Shown: positions 29,184-40,962, numbered from the stretch's first letter. The stretch is DNA of 64,000 bases from Yamagishiella unicocca (GCA_003116995.1 BDSL01000015.1:372001-436000), one strand, 5' to 3'. Notes: generated by a model from the sequence alone, not told the origin. Numbers and translations are program-made.

Positions 29184-32100
29184 GGCGGCGGGATGGGGGG
29201 TTCGTCCTGGTCTGACGCCGGCGGCGGCTCCACCGCACCCACCTGGCTCGTGCCCTTCATCCACGCCGGCGGCAACCGCTTCCTAATGGCCGCCGGCGGC
29301 GACACGTCAGTTGATGACCTCACCGGCGGCGGCGGCGGCGGCGGCGGCAGCGGCGTCGCCGCCGCCGGCCCCAGCGTCGCGGCCATCGCCGGCGGCCATG
29401 CTGCCCTGCTGGCGGATCCGCTGCTGGCTCATCGGCTGGAGCTGCAGCTGGCGTCAGTGGCCCCTAAGTTGGCGGCAGTAGCAGTGCTAATTAAGACGCA
29501 GCTACTGCCGACCATGCCATGGCTGGGGCTCGAGGCGGCGGACAGGCTGCAGGTGTGTGTGTGTGTGTGTGTGTTTTATAAATGCTGAGCTGAGCCGCGA
29601 AGTATACGTAGCGCGAGGAGACCAAGGAATCCGGAGTCAGTGCGGGGCGCCAATAGTTACCGAAAGAAGCCCAGACTGGGTCCACGAGAAGCCAGAAGTC
29701 CAATTATGTAGCCGGCGGCCGCGCAGCGCTCCGATAGCCAGAAAGACGGTTGCGCCCCAACAACCGACGCCGCGCTGCTGCGGCGTAGGCGTGGCGCGAA
29801 GCACCTACAACTACCTAGCCTATGTACCTATTTACCTATCCTAGTGCGCAAGGCAGAGGTATAGGTGTGTGTGTGTGTGTGAAGAAGACCCGTGGGTCGG
29901 CACTGGAAACTAAAACCGATGCATATGGGCCGCTCGCGGCCAACCACCGGGTATCGCTGCGACTATACACACACTGCATGACCTCCTGTGGTAAACACGC
30001 GCTTCTGCACCACCCCACGCTCCGACACACGACAGGGCGAGGTGGGCGAGGCGGCGGAGAGCGTGGCACAGGCCGCCGACAGCCTGGTGCAGCTGTGCAG
30101 CCTGCTGCCGGCGGGGGCGGCGGTGTTCGGGGACGCACCGGTGGCGCAGGAGCCCAGGCGCAGGGCGGCGGAGGTGGAGGCAGGTGCGGCATGGCTGGGG
30201 TGCGGGGTGCGGTGCAGGAGGGCCCACCGGACCACAGGAGCCAACCGGGTGGGGGTTCCCTGGAGTGGTGGGCGTGTGTATTCTTCAAGTCGAAGGCGTG
30301 GGTCATGAAAGGTGTGAAGGGAAACTCGTGGGTTCCTGGACCTGGGTCCCTGAAGGGGGGAAGGGATAGGATAGGAGATGGGAGGTTACGATGGCTTCCC
30401 GCGAGTATACCGGTAGTGCGCTGGGTATCAGAGTACTGGTGCTGGCCGCACACAGACTCCTGGACGCTGAGTAAGGATCCATCAGCTGCGACGGCAGCGC
30501 GCGAGTCCAGCAACGAACATCGCGACGCGCGCTCGAAACCCTGCCCCGGCCCCCCCCCGCGCTGCCTCCATCTCCATCACCGGCTGGCCGTACAGGTCGC
30601 GACAGCTGGCTGTACGGCAGTCCTGAGCTGGTTGAGCCGGTGGAGCCGACCTGCAATGACGAGGGGGTGCTGTCGGTCTCACGGATGCAGGTGTGTGCCG
30701 CGGCTGCTGGGTGTGTGTATGTGTGTGTATATGTGTTCGTGTCCAGTTTCTGGAATGATTGTGGAATGATTCGGGTCTTGGGTGGTAAATGGGTGGAAAC
30801 AGCGACAGAGAATGGCCGTAGCTGGCATGTTGGTCTGGAAGCATCACGTCCGGGACCCAGCTGCGAGCGACAGCCCGTTTCCGCATGTGGACTGCGTGTC
30901 TGGCGGCCGGCCAAGGCCACCTGCCTGGCCCCTTGGCGATGTGGCCGCTCCGAGACCACCTTGCCTATCGAGTACGGCATGCGTATTTGCGCAACCACGC
31001 CTCCCCATCCCCACTCCTTCCCACTGCCGTACCGTTCCCATCCTTCCCCTTCAGGCTGCCATTGGGCCACTGCTGAAGGACCGCAAGGTTGGCAGTAAGG
31101 CCCTCGGAGATATACTGGAGCCGCTGCGGGCCAAGTCCCAGGTGTGTATGAACCCCCTTCTTCCCCGGGTCTTCTCTCGGCCACCCTTCTCCGTCGGTTC
31201 TACACAACATGTTTCCTCTCACCCCCCACGGTGTATTCGCCAGCTGGTTTCTGTCCTCCGTCTCCTATGTCGTGTAACCGGGTCTCCTTGCCTGTAACCG
31301 GGTCTCCTTGTAACTGGGTCTCCTGGCGTACGTGTGCGAGCGAGCGGCTGCAGGGCTGGTGGTCTTCGATGGTGGTGGCAGTGGTCCGGTGTTCGGTGGC
31401 CGCGGTGGTGGTTGTGGCGATGGTTAGATGGCTGAGGCACCGCACAACCTTGCGGGCCCCCACCCTCCGCACGAACACGGGTTCCCCTCGCAACCATTGC
31501 ACGAGCTCGGTACTAGGGCTCGCCAGCTGGCCCCCCATGTCGTGTGTGTACACGGCGGTGTGTGCTGCTGCCTCAGTGGCGCAGCTCCCTAGCCACCTCT
31601 TCACTCCTCGCCCCGCCGCCTCGCCCTGCTGCCTATGCATCGTCCCACCGGCATCCGGCCACGCTGTGCGCAGACGGCCGCGTCCAAGCGCGCGGTGCTG
31701 GAGTCGGAGCTGCGCTTCGCCGCTCGCGCTTCTTCGCTGCACGCGGAGCACGTGTCTCACATGATGCTCAGCGTGGGGATGGCTCTGGAGGAGTGCCGCG
31801 GTAAGAGAGCTCGAAGGGCCTCGAAGGCGAGGAGCTGTCTTTTCACTGTCCCTGTTATGGATATGCTGATGCGTTGGCCGCGTACACAATGCAATATAGC
31901 GTAATTGTTACGGCGGACGTCGTCCTATAAATGACGCGCGTTCACGTCAAAGTCTGTACCGCCGCGACGTTTGAAGCGCGACGTCGAAGTTCGTCGAAGT
32001 TGACTAATGATGCGAACCCTCTTACCGTATTATTTAGAAATACGAAAAGCTATTGGAGGGAATCATACCAGCACTTGTGTTAGCAGATTAACGGCGGGCT

Positions 32101-34639
32101 GCCGGGGTCACGTGTGGGCCTTGTCCCGCCAACACTATGCAAACCATCTGGATCGTGGTTGTTTCGCAGTAGCACCAGACCGTTCACACATGTATGTGCG
32201 TATGGGTCTGGATGAAGGTCCGAAAACGCGCAAAACTAACCCTTCGCAGCGTGCCAGCATACGGGGCGCGGTCCGTGCCGCCTCGGCCCGCCAGTTTTGA
32301 AATTGCAACCGACAGCTGCAAAAGAGCGTCGACCCAACATTCAATTCGGAACTGTGATTCCGTGCGTAAAATAGTTACGGACAAGAGTGATTACCAAGGA
32401 TACCTTGCCTGGGGAAATGCGGTCAACGGGGAAATGCGGCAAACGCCCAACGGAACCCAATAACCGCGTTTGAGTGAGGCGCTATCACAATATTGCATAT
32501 ATTCATTATGTGCAGTTACTCGGCTGCATTGAGGGATTATGATGAACGCAGACCTGTCAGGGATGCTCCTGAGCACTGCCGCCAGTAGCCGCACGCAGCT
32601 ACAGGTACCGGACGGTTACAAAAACGGTGACAAGGCATCAACCGATCGCGATGATCAAACTGTATGCGGCCCTGCAAGCGATGGCCTTTCAAAAGAAATG
32701 ATACGAACGGGACCAGCTAGTCGGAGACAGCGGCATTCCACAAAGCAGGCAATCCCATATTGGCTGCTCCACGTGTCCCAAATAATAGCATATACGTGCA
32801 TTTATTGTTGGCTAGATGCTTTTTTTTCATGTTATGGAATTTCTTACCGAACTGAGTATGCCACACGTGAGGGGCACGCCCCGAACAAGTCGGACCCCAG
32901 GGGCCGGTCTCGGTGGCCGGGCTCCAGCATCGGAAATACGTGTTTTGCGGAGCGATTGGTTGCAGAGCGTTTGACCTGTGTGCCGCCTCCCACCGAAACA
33001 GCATCACGATGCACGAAGTGAACATTGTTTATCGGGGGCTCACATGGCTCGCAATAATTAACCCCCTCATCCGGGTCCTCACAGGCGCCAAGGACGCCGC
33101 CGCCATCAAGTCGTACTTTGCGGCCGCAGCAGCTGTACGGCAGGTGCTGGAGTCAGCTGACGCATTGGATCTCCACCCCTGCGAGACGTGCCTCAAGGTG
33201 TGGCAGCAGCACAGCAGCACAGCAGCACGGGGGGGGGGCGAAAAAACCTGGTTACACGGCATGGGAAGTGTAGCTGGCGCATAGCCTCCGGACACCTGGT
33301 TGCGGACGCATGCGCAGCCGGGGGGAGGGCCACAGCAGATGAAGGTGTCTGCTGCGCACTGCGCTGCCGTCACGTGAGGTTGAGAGTTGGAGGTTGAAAG
33401 TTGGACGTTGGATGGACGAGGAGGGGGCTGGTGCCAGTTGCGGAATGCGCCTCGAAAGGCGCAACCGCGCTTGCTGATGATGGCCGCTGGTGCCACCGTG
33501 CAGCAAAGTCAAGAAGCCGGGACCTCCAACGGGGCACCACCCCGCCGTACACCGCACTGTGCCACAACAGGCGCTGGTTGACGTCATCCGAGTGCACCGG
33601 GACACGTTGGACCGGCTGCCGGACCTGCTGGTCAACGCACCCGCGGCGGATGTGGAGGTGAGCGTGTTGAGAGAGGGGGAAATCGTAGCTGCGTGGGTCG
33701 GTGGGTCGGTGGGTCGGTGGGTCGGTGGGTCGGTGGGTCGGTGGGTCGGTCAGGAAAGCAGCTGCAAACATGCATTTCCCCTCCGGGTGCTTGTTCCCCT
33801 TCGTCCGGCGCCTGCGGTCCCCAGACCTCTCCCCGCCCCGCCCCGCCCAGCGGCCGTCACCCGGGTACGCAGCCCCCGATCTTCCGCGTGTGTGTGCTGC
33901 ATGTGCGTGGTCCTGATGGTGCCGCAGGGCCGGCTGCTGAGCAAGGTCGAGGACTTACACCAGGGCTTCAAGTGGGTCCGAGCTCGTCAGGGTCGGGCTG
34001 GTTGCGGTGTGTTTTTCGCTTTGTTGTGTGTTGCTGGGTCGCCCCCACAAGCCGCCGCCGCGGCTTTCCTCTCACCCTGCGACATTGCAACACTTATGCC
34101 CGCTGGCGAGACCCCCGACCGCATCCCTTGGTAACCCTGGCCCATCACATCACCGCCCTGGTCGAACCCTTCGTCTGCCCAGCCCCCGCTCCCTTCCTAC
34201 ACTCCCTCTCTTCCCCCCTCCCTTGGCACCTCGCCATGATCCCTTCCCCGTTCCCCCTTCCTCCCCATTACGGCCCATCGCTGCCAACCGCCTTCTTCCT
34301 GCCGTGCCTCGTACACCTCACTTTCGGCCCTGTCCGCTGAGCAGGAAGGCCATCAGCCGGCTGGAGGCGCACAAACGCAGGCAGCTGGACGTGCAGGCGC
34401 GAGGGGAGGGCGCCGGGGGGCAGTACGAGGAGTCCTCCTCCGGGGAGGAGGCGGAGGGCGAGCAGGGGGGCGGGCACGTGGGCGGCGATCCGCAGCGCGC
34501 TGGCTTCGCGACCACTGCTGGCGGCCCTGTGCGGAGGCCGCCGTCGCAGCCGCAGCAGCAAGGCCCAGGGGGCGGCTCCGCGGCTACCGTGGCCAAAGTG
34601 GCGAAGCCACCGAAGCCACGACCCGAGTGGACGGGTTGA
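25648..34639 (+). CDS. large coiled-coil protein, unknown function
   Basis: Fifteen exons: 25648-25738, 25875-27196, 27579-27812, 28121-28168, 28396-28440, 28707-28846, 29087-29552, 30036-30183, 30596-30690, 31055-31141, 31674-31800, 33085-33197, 33571-33657, 33928-33971, 34345-34639. All introns are GT-AG and in phase; 1113 aa. The start MELPRRRTGAYDPRSVVGN is followed by about 440 residues of disordered Pro/Gly/Ser/Gln sequence with a Gln8 tract. At about residue 473 a coiled coil begins (ALQDENARLRDQLEHLQRLL), carried on by short helical exons (VIQLQRQVALMSQEME; RMVQVQKWSKQMLGRLRR). Then come a Gly-rich loop region, helical segments such as EVGEAAESVAQAADSLVQLC, TAASKRAVLESELRF and GRLLSKVEDLHQGFKKAISR, and the C terminus KPPKPRPEWTG. 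The plan resembles cytoskeletal or centriolar scaffold proteins, but I recognise no named family. The donor after 28440 (GAG|GTCGGG) is weak; the frame forces it. A TGTAA at 34911 supports the 3' end. Confidence 0.85.
27294..27323 (+). repeat. 10-bp GTCGGACGAA triplicate
   Basis: Three tandem copies of GTCGGACGAA in the intron 27197-27578 of the coiled-coil gene. Confidence 0.85.
28501..28540 (+). repeat. 10-bp GGGTGTTGTG tandem repeat, 4 copies
   Basis: Four exact copies of GGGTGTTGTG in the intron 28441-28706 of the coiled-coil gene. Confidence 0.95.
28601..28660 (+). repeat. 30-bp tandem duplication
   Basis: Two 30-bp copies beginning TGTGCGGAGGGGACTATAAC, differing at one base (T/C), in the same intron as the 10-bp array. 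Confidence 0.9.
29553..29574 (+). repeat. (GT)11 forming the splice donor
   Basis: Eleven GT dinucleotides begin exactly at the donor of exon 7 (CAG|GTGTGT...) of the coiled-coil gene. A second GT run at 29865-29880 lies in the same intron (29553-30035). Confidence 0.9.
33693..33748 (+). repeat. GTGGGTCG octamer, 7 copies
   Basis: Seven exact tandem copies of GTGGGTCG in the intron 33658-33927 of the coiled-coil gene. Confidence 0.95.
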
Positions 34640-34910
34640 GAGGCTTTGCCCTGGCAAAGCGAGTCCGTTAGCATTGCACCAAAGTTTGGGCTCACGAGAC
34701 CAGTTGGCGGGGTAAAGCTGTCCTGCTTGTGGACCTGATATTAGATAACCTGGTGTCAGCATGAGGGGAAAGGATCGTGCATGCTTGCATGAGTGGGGGC
34801 TCCAGGTGCTGGCCCTGCTTTCGGAAGTTCGGGCAATACCGTGGTTTCGGGGCCGACGACGTTTTGAACCTCGCGTGGCGGTGGCAACGCAATCGCTAGC
34901 TGTCCTCGTC

Positions 34911-34915
34911 TGTAA
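34911..34915 (+). terminator. poly(A) signal TGTAA of the coiled-coil gene
   Basis: TGTAA about 270 nt after the stop at 34639, a normal distance for a volvocine 3' UTR. Confidence 0.55.
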
Positions 34916-35156
34916 TCTTTATAAATCCCGCTGGCGGACTTAGCCTAACAGGAGACGAGGAGGGATGAGCATGCGAGCCCGTGCAACCAGATCCAGGTTC
35001 GCTGCAACATGCAATATATAGAGACGGGCCGACCAAAGCTGCTGCACACTGCACCAAACAACGTGCTCTAACCAGCGCAGCCACTTAATGCCGGAAAGTG
35101 CTTTCGCATTGACGTTTCACGCGCGGCCAACACCGCCTGGTGCCCAGCCGCGCATG

Positions 35157-35161
35157 TTACA
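35157..35161 (-). terminator. candidate poly(A) signal TGTAA of the GYF_2-like gene
   Basis: Minus-strand TGTAA about 950 nt past the stop at 36113. Confidence 0.3.
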
Positions 35162-36112
35162 TGCCACACGTCCAAGCCTCGCGCACGCGTCAAAGACGAA
35201 GCCCTGGCACCTTTGCAATCTGGGAAAGGGTCTTGCCCGGGGGTCAACACCGCCATCGCCATCGCATCGACACCACTGGGGGTCCGGAAGTCTGAACTCA
35301 AACCGCCCGGCCACTGAAGGTCGGCTGCCGCCCCGCCCGTCCCTGACCTGCCCAACGCCGCCACAGCTGCCAACAGCCAGCATCAAAACTGGCAGGCGGG
35401 GCACGGCGGCCTTGAAGACCCGCAGAACCCATCACCACGCGCATGACCTAAATTAGATCGACCATAGGGGGGAAAGGCGCACAGGGGCTTGCGTACGAAG
35501 CACCACAGGGACCCCGAAGTTACCCCTGTTCGTGCGAAAAACGTTCCCGACCCCGGCCTCATCAGTCATGATCAAAACCCACATGCCTTGCTAAGCCGGG
35601 TCATATGCGGTCCTTGCTATCCCACCTCCCGTGCACCTCTCCTCTCGATGCAGGAGAGGGCGGGGAGCAGGGGTCCCTAGTCCAAATCCCTGACCAGACA
35701 CGACGGACGACCGAACCCGCAGCGACGGGCCGATGACGAAGGGAGCGCTGGAGGGGTGGGAGGCTCCCGATGAGGCTCCCATGCCGGTACTAGGGGGCGA
35801 GCGAGCCCCTCCGCTGCTGCTGCTCCACGTCCCCGCCTCGCCTCCTCCTGCTGCTCGTGCCGCTACTCCACCGCCACATGTGTCCACATCCCGGACGCGA
35901 GCCCTCCTTTCCCTCATCCTCCGACGCCATCTCCTCCTTCTCCCCCTGCCCTGGCCCTCCCACAGCTGCCACGCCGCCCGTCCCCAGGCCCCCGAGACCC
36001 CTTCCGCTCCTCCGAGCCAGAGGGCACATGCCTCCGCTGCCTCCGCTGCCTCCGCCGCCTCCGCTGCTCCCCTTCCGCTTCCGCTCCTCCAGCACCTCAG
36101 CTGCTTCGCAGC

Positions 36113-37161
36113 TCACCGCATGAGCTCCACCTGCAGGGAGTGCTCCTCCGGGTCTCGGTGGTCCTTGCGCTGCTCCCGGATGCGGTTGAGGCTGGGCTTG
36201 AGCGAGAAAGTGCGCTTGATCCAGGTCGCAAGGCGCACTGCGAGTGGGAGGGAGGGGGGGAGGGAGGAAATGGGCAAACACCACTCCCCACGCACACTGG
36301 GCACGCGATACCAGCCGGCCAAGATGCCCGGCATTTGATGTTTATTAGCTCGAGCGAGATACCAGGAAGTGTCCGCAATGCTGCAGGCTCTGCCGAATGC
36401 TGAAGACCCTTCTCCTCCCCGAAGATCCGAAGGCTATGCGCCAGCTAGTTTCTACCCTCCGATTCTTATGTCGTGTGTAACCGGGTCTTCTCCTCCCCCC
36501 CTCCCATCAGGCGCCCCTGCTCCCTTCCGGACCCACCCTCGGGTGTGCGAACCATGGGTAGCAGGAGCTTGATGTTCTTGGCCGGCAGCCAATCGTACAA
36601 GCCGTGCCCCCACATCAGCGTGTTCTCGTCGACGATGCCTGTCACCCATGCCTCCTTCACCACGTGCAGCGGGCACGGTCCGCGGGGGACGTTCATGCGG
36701 TCGCGGTAATACCAAATGTTCTTGCGCATTAGCATGCGCTGGTAGTTTATCATCTCGTACTGGTAAGGGCTGAGCACAATTTTGCGGGGCACCGGCCGCA
36801 GCTCGCCAGACCAGGGCGTAAGCGGCGGCGCATTATCCAGAGAGTGTGGCTTCGACATGTCAAAAAGGTTCGACAGCTCCAGCGACTCAGCCTGAGCAAG
36901 TTCATGCTTAGTGCTCCGCAGCCGCCGCAGCTCCAGCGCGAGCCCGTCCGCCGAGGAGCTGGCCACGGAAGTTGGACTATGCAAAGGAAGATCGGCAATT
37001 GATGGCAGGATCTCCGCAACGCGGCGATCGATATGCTGCTTGTACTCCTCCTGCGACCTGCCGGCGCCGGCCTCATCAAGGGGTCGCATGACCTTGTGCA
37101 GCCGCACCCTGCGGCCTACATTTTGTACTACATCTGAAGGCCCCGCCCCAGGCTCCGACAT
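36113..37161 (-). CDS. GYF_2 (DUF4339)-like domain protein
   Basis: Two exons: 37161-36537 and 36237-36113. The intron has donor G|GTGGGT and acceptor CTCGCAG|TG (G|TG = Val). 249 aa, start MSEPGAGPSDVV. After a polar N-terminal half with a Leu-rich stretch comes KIVLSPYQYEMINYQRML, then a GYF_2-like module at about residues 155-205: NIWYYRDRMNVPRGPCPLHV, GIVDENTLMWGHGLYDW, LPAKNIKLLL. It keeps the W-Y-Y...GP...G-I...T-L-x-W...D-W-L-P pattern of that fold, a probable peptide-binding module. The C terminus is basic (TWIKRTFSLKPSLNRIREQR). A possible donor (CG|GTGAGC) overlaps the stop, so a further exon cannot be excluded. The gene is divergent from the Gln-rich gene at 37646. Cellular role unknown. 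Confidence 0.75.
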
Positions 37162-37645
37162 GGCGCTCTGCCCTGTATCAATTACCGGTATGGACGGGCT
37201 CACCAATTTTTGCTAATTGCGTACTGGGGCGTTGTTCTAATTACCAAAATCCACAAGGCGGCAAATTAAGCTAAGTGTAGTCAGCTTCTTTCCCATGCGG
37301 TGTTACTGTCATTGGTTCCGGAGCATGCTTGCGCAGCACCGTGCAGCGCCATAGCACTAACAAAGTCGGCCGCTTTCTTAGGCATACACGTAATAGTAAA
37401 TACAGTATACATTCGTTGGCACACCACATTCCCATGGGCTCGTGAGCTTTGCAGTTGGAGGATATTAAAGTAACTCCATTCGACCCACTATCTCTGAAGG
37501 TCTAAACGAGGTCACGGGCCGTGAGCAGGACAGCACACGACTTCATAAGTGTCCTTAGCAAGGTGGAGACGCCGGATTGCTAGGCGCTTGCGCCGGTAGT
37601 GGGAAGGCCGCAAGAAACCGAAGGGCTGGCATTTCCAGTCCAGAG
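37162..37645. other. short divergent intergenic region
   Basis: 484 bp between the minus-strand GYF_2-like ATG and the plus-strand paralogue ATG, so it should hold both promoters. No clear TATA box for either. Confidence 0.5.
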
Positions 37646-40600
37646 ATGAGGTTACACAAATTCATATGTGGTTGTTTCTTGACGCCCAAGACCAGTGGCG
37701 AAGTGCAAGCCGACTCGGCCTCTCAGGTGCGGCACGTTCGTCCGTATTGTTCGCCGTCGGCGCGCGTGTGGCACCCTTAGACGTCTTTGAGGCTGTGCAA
37801 CGCACTTTGGGTATTCCGTTATTGTTATTTACACCGCGCATAGCCGCCTTCGAGTGTTGTTGTTGTGTTAGTTAGTGGCTGAAGGGCTCTCGAAAGGGCT
37901 CATTCCGGTCGTTCTTGCACACCACATCTAATTATTGTTTTTACTAGGTCTTAACTTCTTGCTACACGTCGCAGGGGCTGCAGGCGGATGTTGTCCTCAA
38001 GCCCAGTGGCATTGCTCTGTTGGAACGCGTAGGCAGCGGCGATGCCTGCAGCGTAAGCTGCGTTGCCAAAGATTCCATTGACATATCGCAGCACGGATCG
38101 AGGAGAAGCAAGATGGGTGGCGGTCTCGACTACCTTTACGCAGTTCCCTATGGTCGGAGCTCCTTGTCAAGTCGTGCATTAGTTGGAGGCGTTGAATACT
38201 AGTGAGTAGCGTAGGTGTCTGAATGCCATTTCCGTTTCATAAGCGTGGTGTTGGAAGCGACATCCATCCGTCCGTCCTGCCGAGTCCTATTCCGGCGCGG
38301 TTACCTTCACGTCTGCGCGCTTTCCGTGCACTCTTGTCATATGAAAAAGGGGAAAGGGGTATAAAGACCCAGGGGCATAACGACGCAGTACCCACCACCC
38401 AAGACTAGTGTTATGTTGGGCATTACGTGGGCCGCGAGGCTTGCGACCTGCCAGGTCGCAATAGCCGCGTCCATCGGCGCCGAGTAGTACGACGCCCGGT
38501 CCGATATGCGCATACGCCCAACATAACCGTTTGTGGCTTGACGATATCGCCTCTACCCAACCTATACAGCTCATAAGCTAGCCAACCTAGTGCAATCAAG
38601 GCTGATTATCTTTCGAGCTTACGGAATGACGCAAACGTTGAGAGTTCGAGCTTGCAAAACGAGGGAAAGATAATGGCCCGCGTAGCAAGCAAACCATTGT
38701 ACCACCCCTGGCCGACTGCAACCCACCCATATCGCCTTCCTCAACCGCCTGCTTGCGCTCCCTTTCCCTTGATGCAGCTCTTTCTTCGTAAACCCGATCG
38801 CCGAGGGATCCCACGAGGAGGGGTCCCCCATTCCGTACGCCGGGGCCGCCATCAAAAGCGGGGATGTTGGTCTGCACAACCCGCTGGCTGAGGAGTTCAC
38901 CAACTACTCGTCACCTCCCGACTCGCCCACCTACGCCAAGATCATCACCTTCGCAAGCTCGCCATGTGGTTTCGGGGCCTGTACGGACACCACCGCTCCG
39001 GCGGCCCCGAGCACCCCCCCGCGGGGAGCAGACCTCGCAGACGCCAACCAGGGCTTCCTGCCAGTCCATAACCACCACCATAAGTTGCAAGAGGAGGCTC
39101 AGCAGTGTGCACCGGTTCAGGCCCAAGACCAGCAGCAGCAGGAGCAGCCGGCTGAGCAGGAGGACGAGCAGCTCCTGGCGCAGCAGGCTCTTGCCGGGGA
39201 TCTCTTCCTGAGCGCCTCCCAACGCGTTTTGCCGCTCCGGACACCGCGCGAGGCCATCACGTTGAAGGGCTGCGACGGCAGCTGCCACCAGGATTCCGCG
39301 CAAGTCGTGTCCCCCACCTGCGAGCTGGTGTCGGGCCAGGGCACCCCCCTGCCCTTGACGCCCTCCCTGGCGTCATCGCCGGCTCTGCTGACTCCGAACG
39401 AAAGCGCGGCCGCCAAGCCGCTGCAGGCGGCAGCGGACAGCACCGCGCCACCCGGGTCGCCCCAAGTATCTGAAGGAGGCACCGCCCTAGGCCTCATGAC
39501 GCTGGAGGAGCCGCTGGCTCCGTGCACTCCCCCCTTGGCAGCCAGGGAGGTTGGGGTCATGGCGTCTCCTGGCCAGGAGTTGCGGGTGCAGCACCAGGCT
39601 TCGGATGTGCTGGCGGGAGGTGAAGGTGAGGAGAAGGAGCAACAGCAGCAGCAGCTGGAGGAGGCGGGCGCAGGGCAGCTGTTGGAGCAGTGCGGCTCGG
39701 CGCAAGTGGCGCAGCTGGGACGGTTCTCCCTGGGTGCTGCTGGCGAGCGAAGCTTCGCGGAGTCGCTGCGGCGGGTGCAGTCGTTGGATGGGCAGACTAT
39801 GGAGCGATGCGAGCCGCTGCAACTGCCATCACCCATTTGCGGCGCTGCCCAGCAGCAGCTGCAGCTGCTGAAGTCTGGGGAGCCGCTGGAGGAGTACCAA
39901 CAGCAGCTCCAGTCCCCCGAGTTGCTGGAGCCTCCAGCTGATGCGGTGCAGCGCCGGGAGCCGGCGGAGTCCCCGGAGCAGCTGGAGGAGTCCCAGCAGC
40001 AGCTGGAGGAGTCCCAGCAGCGGCTGGAGGAGTCCCAGCAGCAGCGGGGGGTGTCATTCGAGGTGATGCCGACAGGCTGCGTGAAGGCCCCGGTTTCTGT
40101 CTGCGGTGGCAGCGTCAGCTCGTGTGGCTGTCCCTGCACCGGGGCCTGCAGCTGCAGCTGCGTCGCCGCCGCCATGACGTCCTCCCGCGGCAGTAGCCTC
40201 GGTGGTACCAATTCACTCGGCAGTAGCCTGGGTGGCGCTGCGGATGCATCCACCGTCGCCAACTCCCGCGGCAGTAGCCTCGGCGGTGCGGTGGGCGGCG
40301 TGAGCAGCCCCGGGGGCGAACCCACAGATCCGGGTTGCTCCATCTCCGCACTGGCCATGACTCGTCTGCTCATTCGTCAGTTGGGCCTTATCCCGTGCCC
40401 CATCGTCGCTGACGAATGCCTGGAGGCGACTCAGGCGAGCTGCACCGGCGACGCCGCGCCGCCGCCGTCGCCGTTTGCCGCGGCGTGTCGTACAGCGGTG
40501 GCGGCGCTGCAATCGGATTGGTACGCCGGCTCCGCGACCAGGGGCGTTCATTTCGCGAGGGTCCGCGTCACGGGTGGGGGTGCTCCGAAACCAATGGTGG

Positions 40601-40962
40601 TCCAACCAGCTGCCACCCCGCTGCGTGAAGAGGAGCCAGTGGAAGACTCAGTTGCCGCCCCTCTGCGTGAGGAGGAGCTAGTGCAGCAGGTTCCCAGTGA
40701 GCATGACGGAGAGAACGCGGGCCGCGCCCTTGATCGTTGCGACAGCTACGACGGATGCCAGAAAACTGAACTGCTGGAATCAAGCGATTCGGAGTCCTGG
40801 GCTGAGAGCGACGACGCCTCTTCCATCGCCTCCACGCGCACCAGCAGCATGGTGGAGACCGACAAGCAGCTCGTTAGCATGAAAAGCATGCAGAGCTGGC
40901 TGGAGCCGCAGGGCTGGAAACCGCTGCGGGAGAAGTTCTGCGGCCTGCGACCGGCTGTGTAG
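37646..40962 (+). CDS. Gln/Ser-rich protein with Cys cluster, paralogue 1 of an unrecognised family
   Basis: Exons 37646-37726, 37984-38201 and 38778-40962; phases agree (CAG|GCG; TA|C = Tyr) and give 827 aa. The last two exons are secure because the paralogue at 44462-46595 has the same junction at the same place; exon 1 and the ATG are tentative, with an alternative start at 38113. Visible parts: RALVGGVEYY then a block with GSHEEGSPIPYAG and GLHNPLAEEF; Gln-rich QDQQQQEQPAEQEDEQ; LLEQCGSAQVAQLGRF and RSFAESLRRVQSLDG; three LEESQQ repeats; the Cys cluster CGCPCTGACSCSC; three SSLGG repeats; GCSISALAMTRLLIRQLGLI; two APLREEE-type repeats; and the C-terminal block SSIASTRTSSMV, SMQSWLEPQGWKPLREKFC. 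No signal peptide, membrane span or known domain seen. A TGTAA lies at 41350. Confidence 0.8.
40060..40291 (+). repeat. inverted repeat arm 1, about 98% identical to 45151-45382
   Basis: 232 bp encoding the Cys cluster and SSLGG repeats of paralogue 1. By hand alignment it differs from the reverse complement of 45151-45382 at four positions with no gaps. Confidence 0.9.

Larger units (their letters stand above)
34640..36112. other. convergent 3' region, no gene accepted
   Basis: Between the plus-strand coiled-coil gene and the minus-strand GYF_2-like gene. Plus-strand TGTAA at 34911; minus-strand TGTAA at 35161. A minus-strand open stretch around 36090-35800 (Gly/Ser-rich, then acidic EEMASEDEGKEG) reads somewhat protein-like, but I could not join it in frame to the GYF_2-like gene with an intron of normal length. 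Confidence 0.5.

Noticed and set aside
35790..36100. Extra acidic/Gly-rich exon for the GYF_2-like gene
   Set aside because: The only in-frame join would need an intron of about 35 nt, too short for these genes; other joins hit a stop at once.
38358..38370. TATA-like GGGGTATAAAGACC
   Set aside because: Falls inside the intron 38202-38777 of paralogue 1, whose flanking exons are confirmed by paralogue 2.
39117..40373. Long antisense open frames in the two Gln-rich paralogues (also 44520-45491 plus)
   Set aside because: Mirror images of the Gln/Ser codons (Ser-Cys-Trp repeats); the sense frames carry the shared intron and conserved protein blocks.
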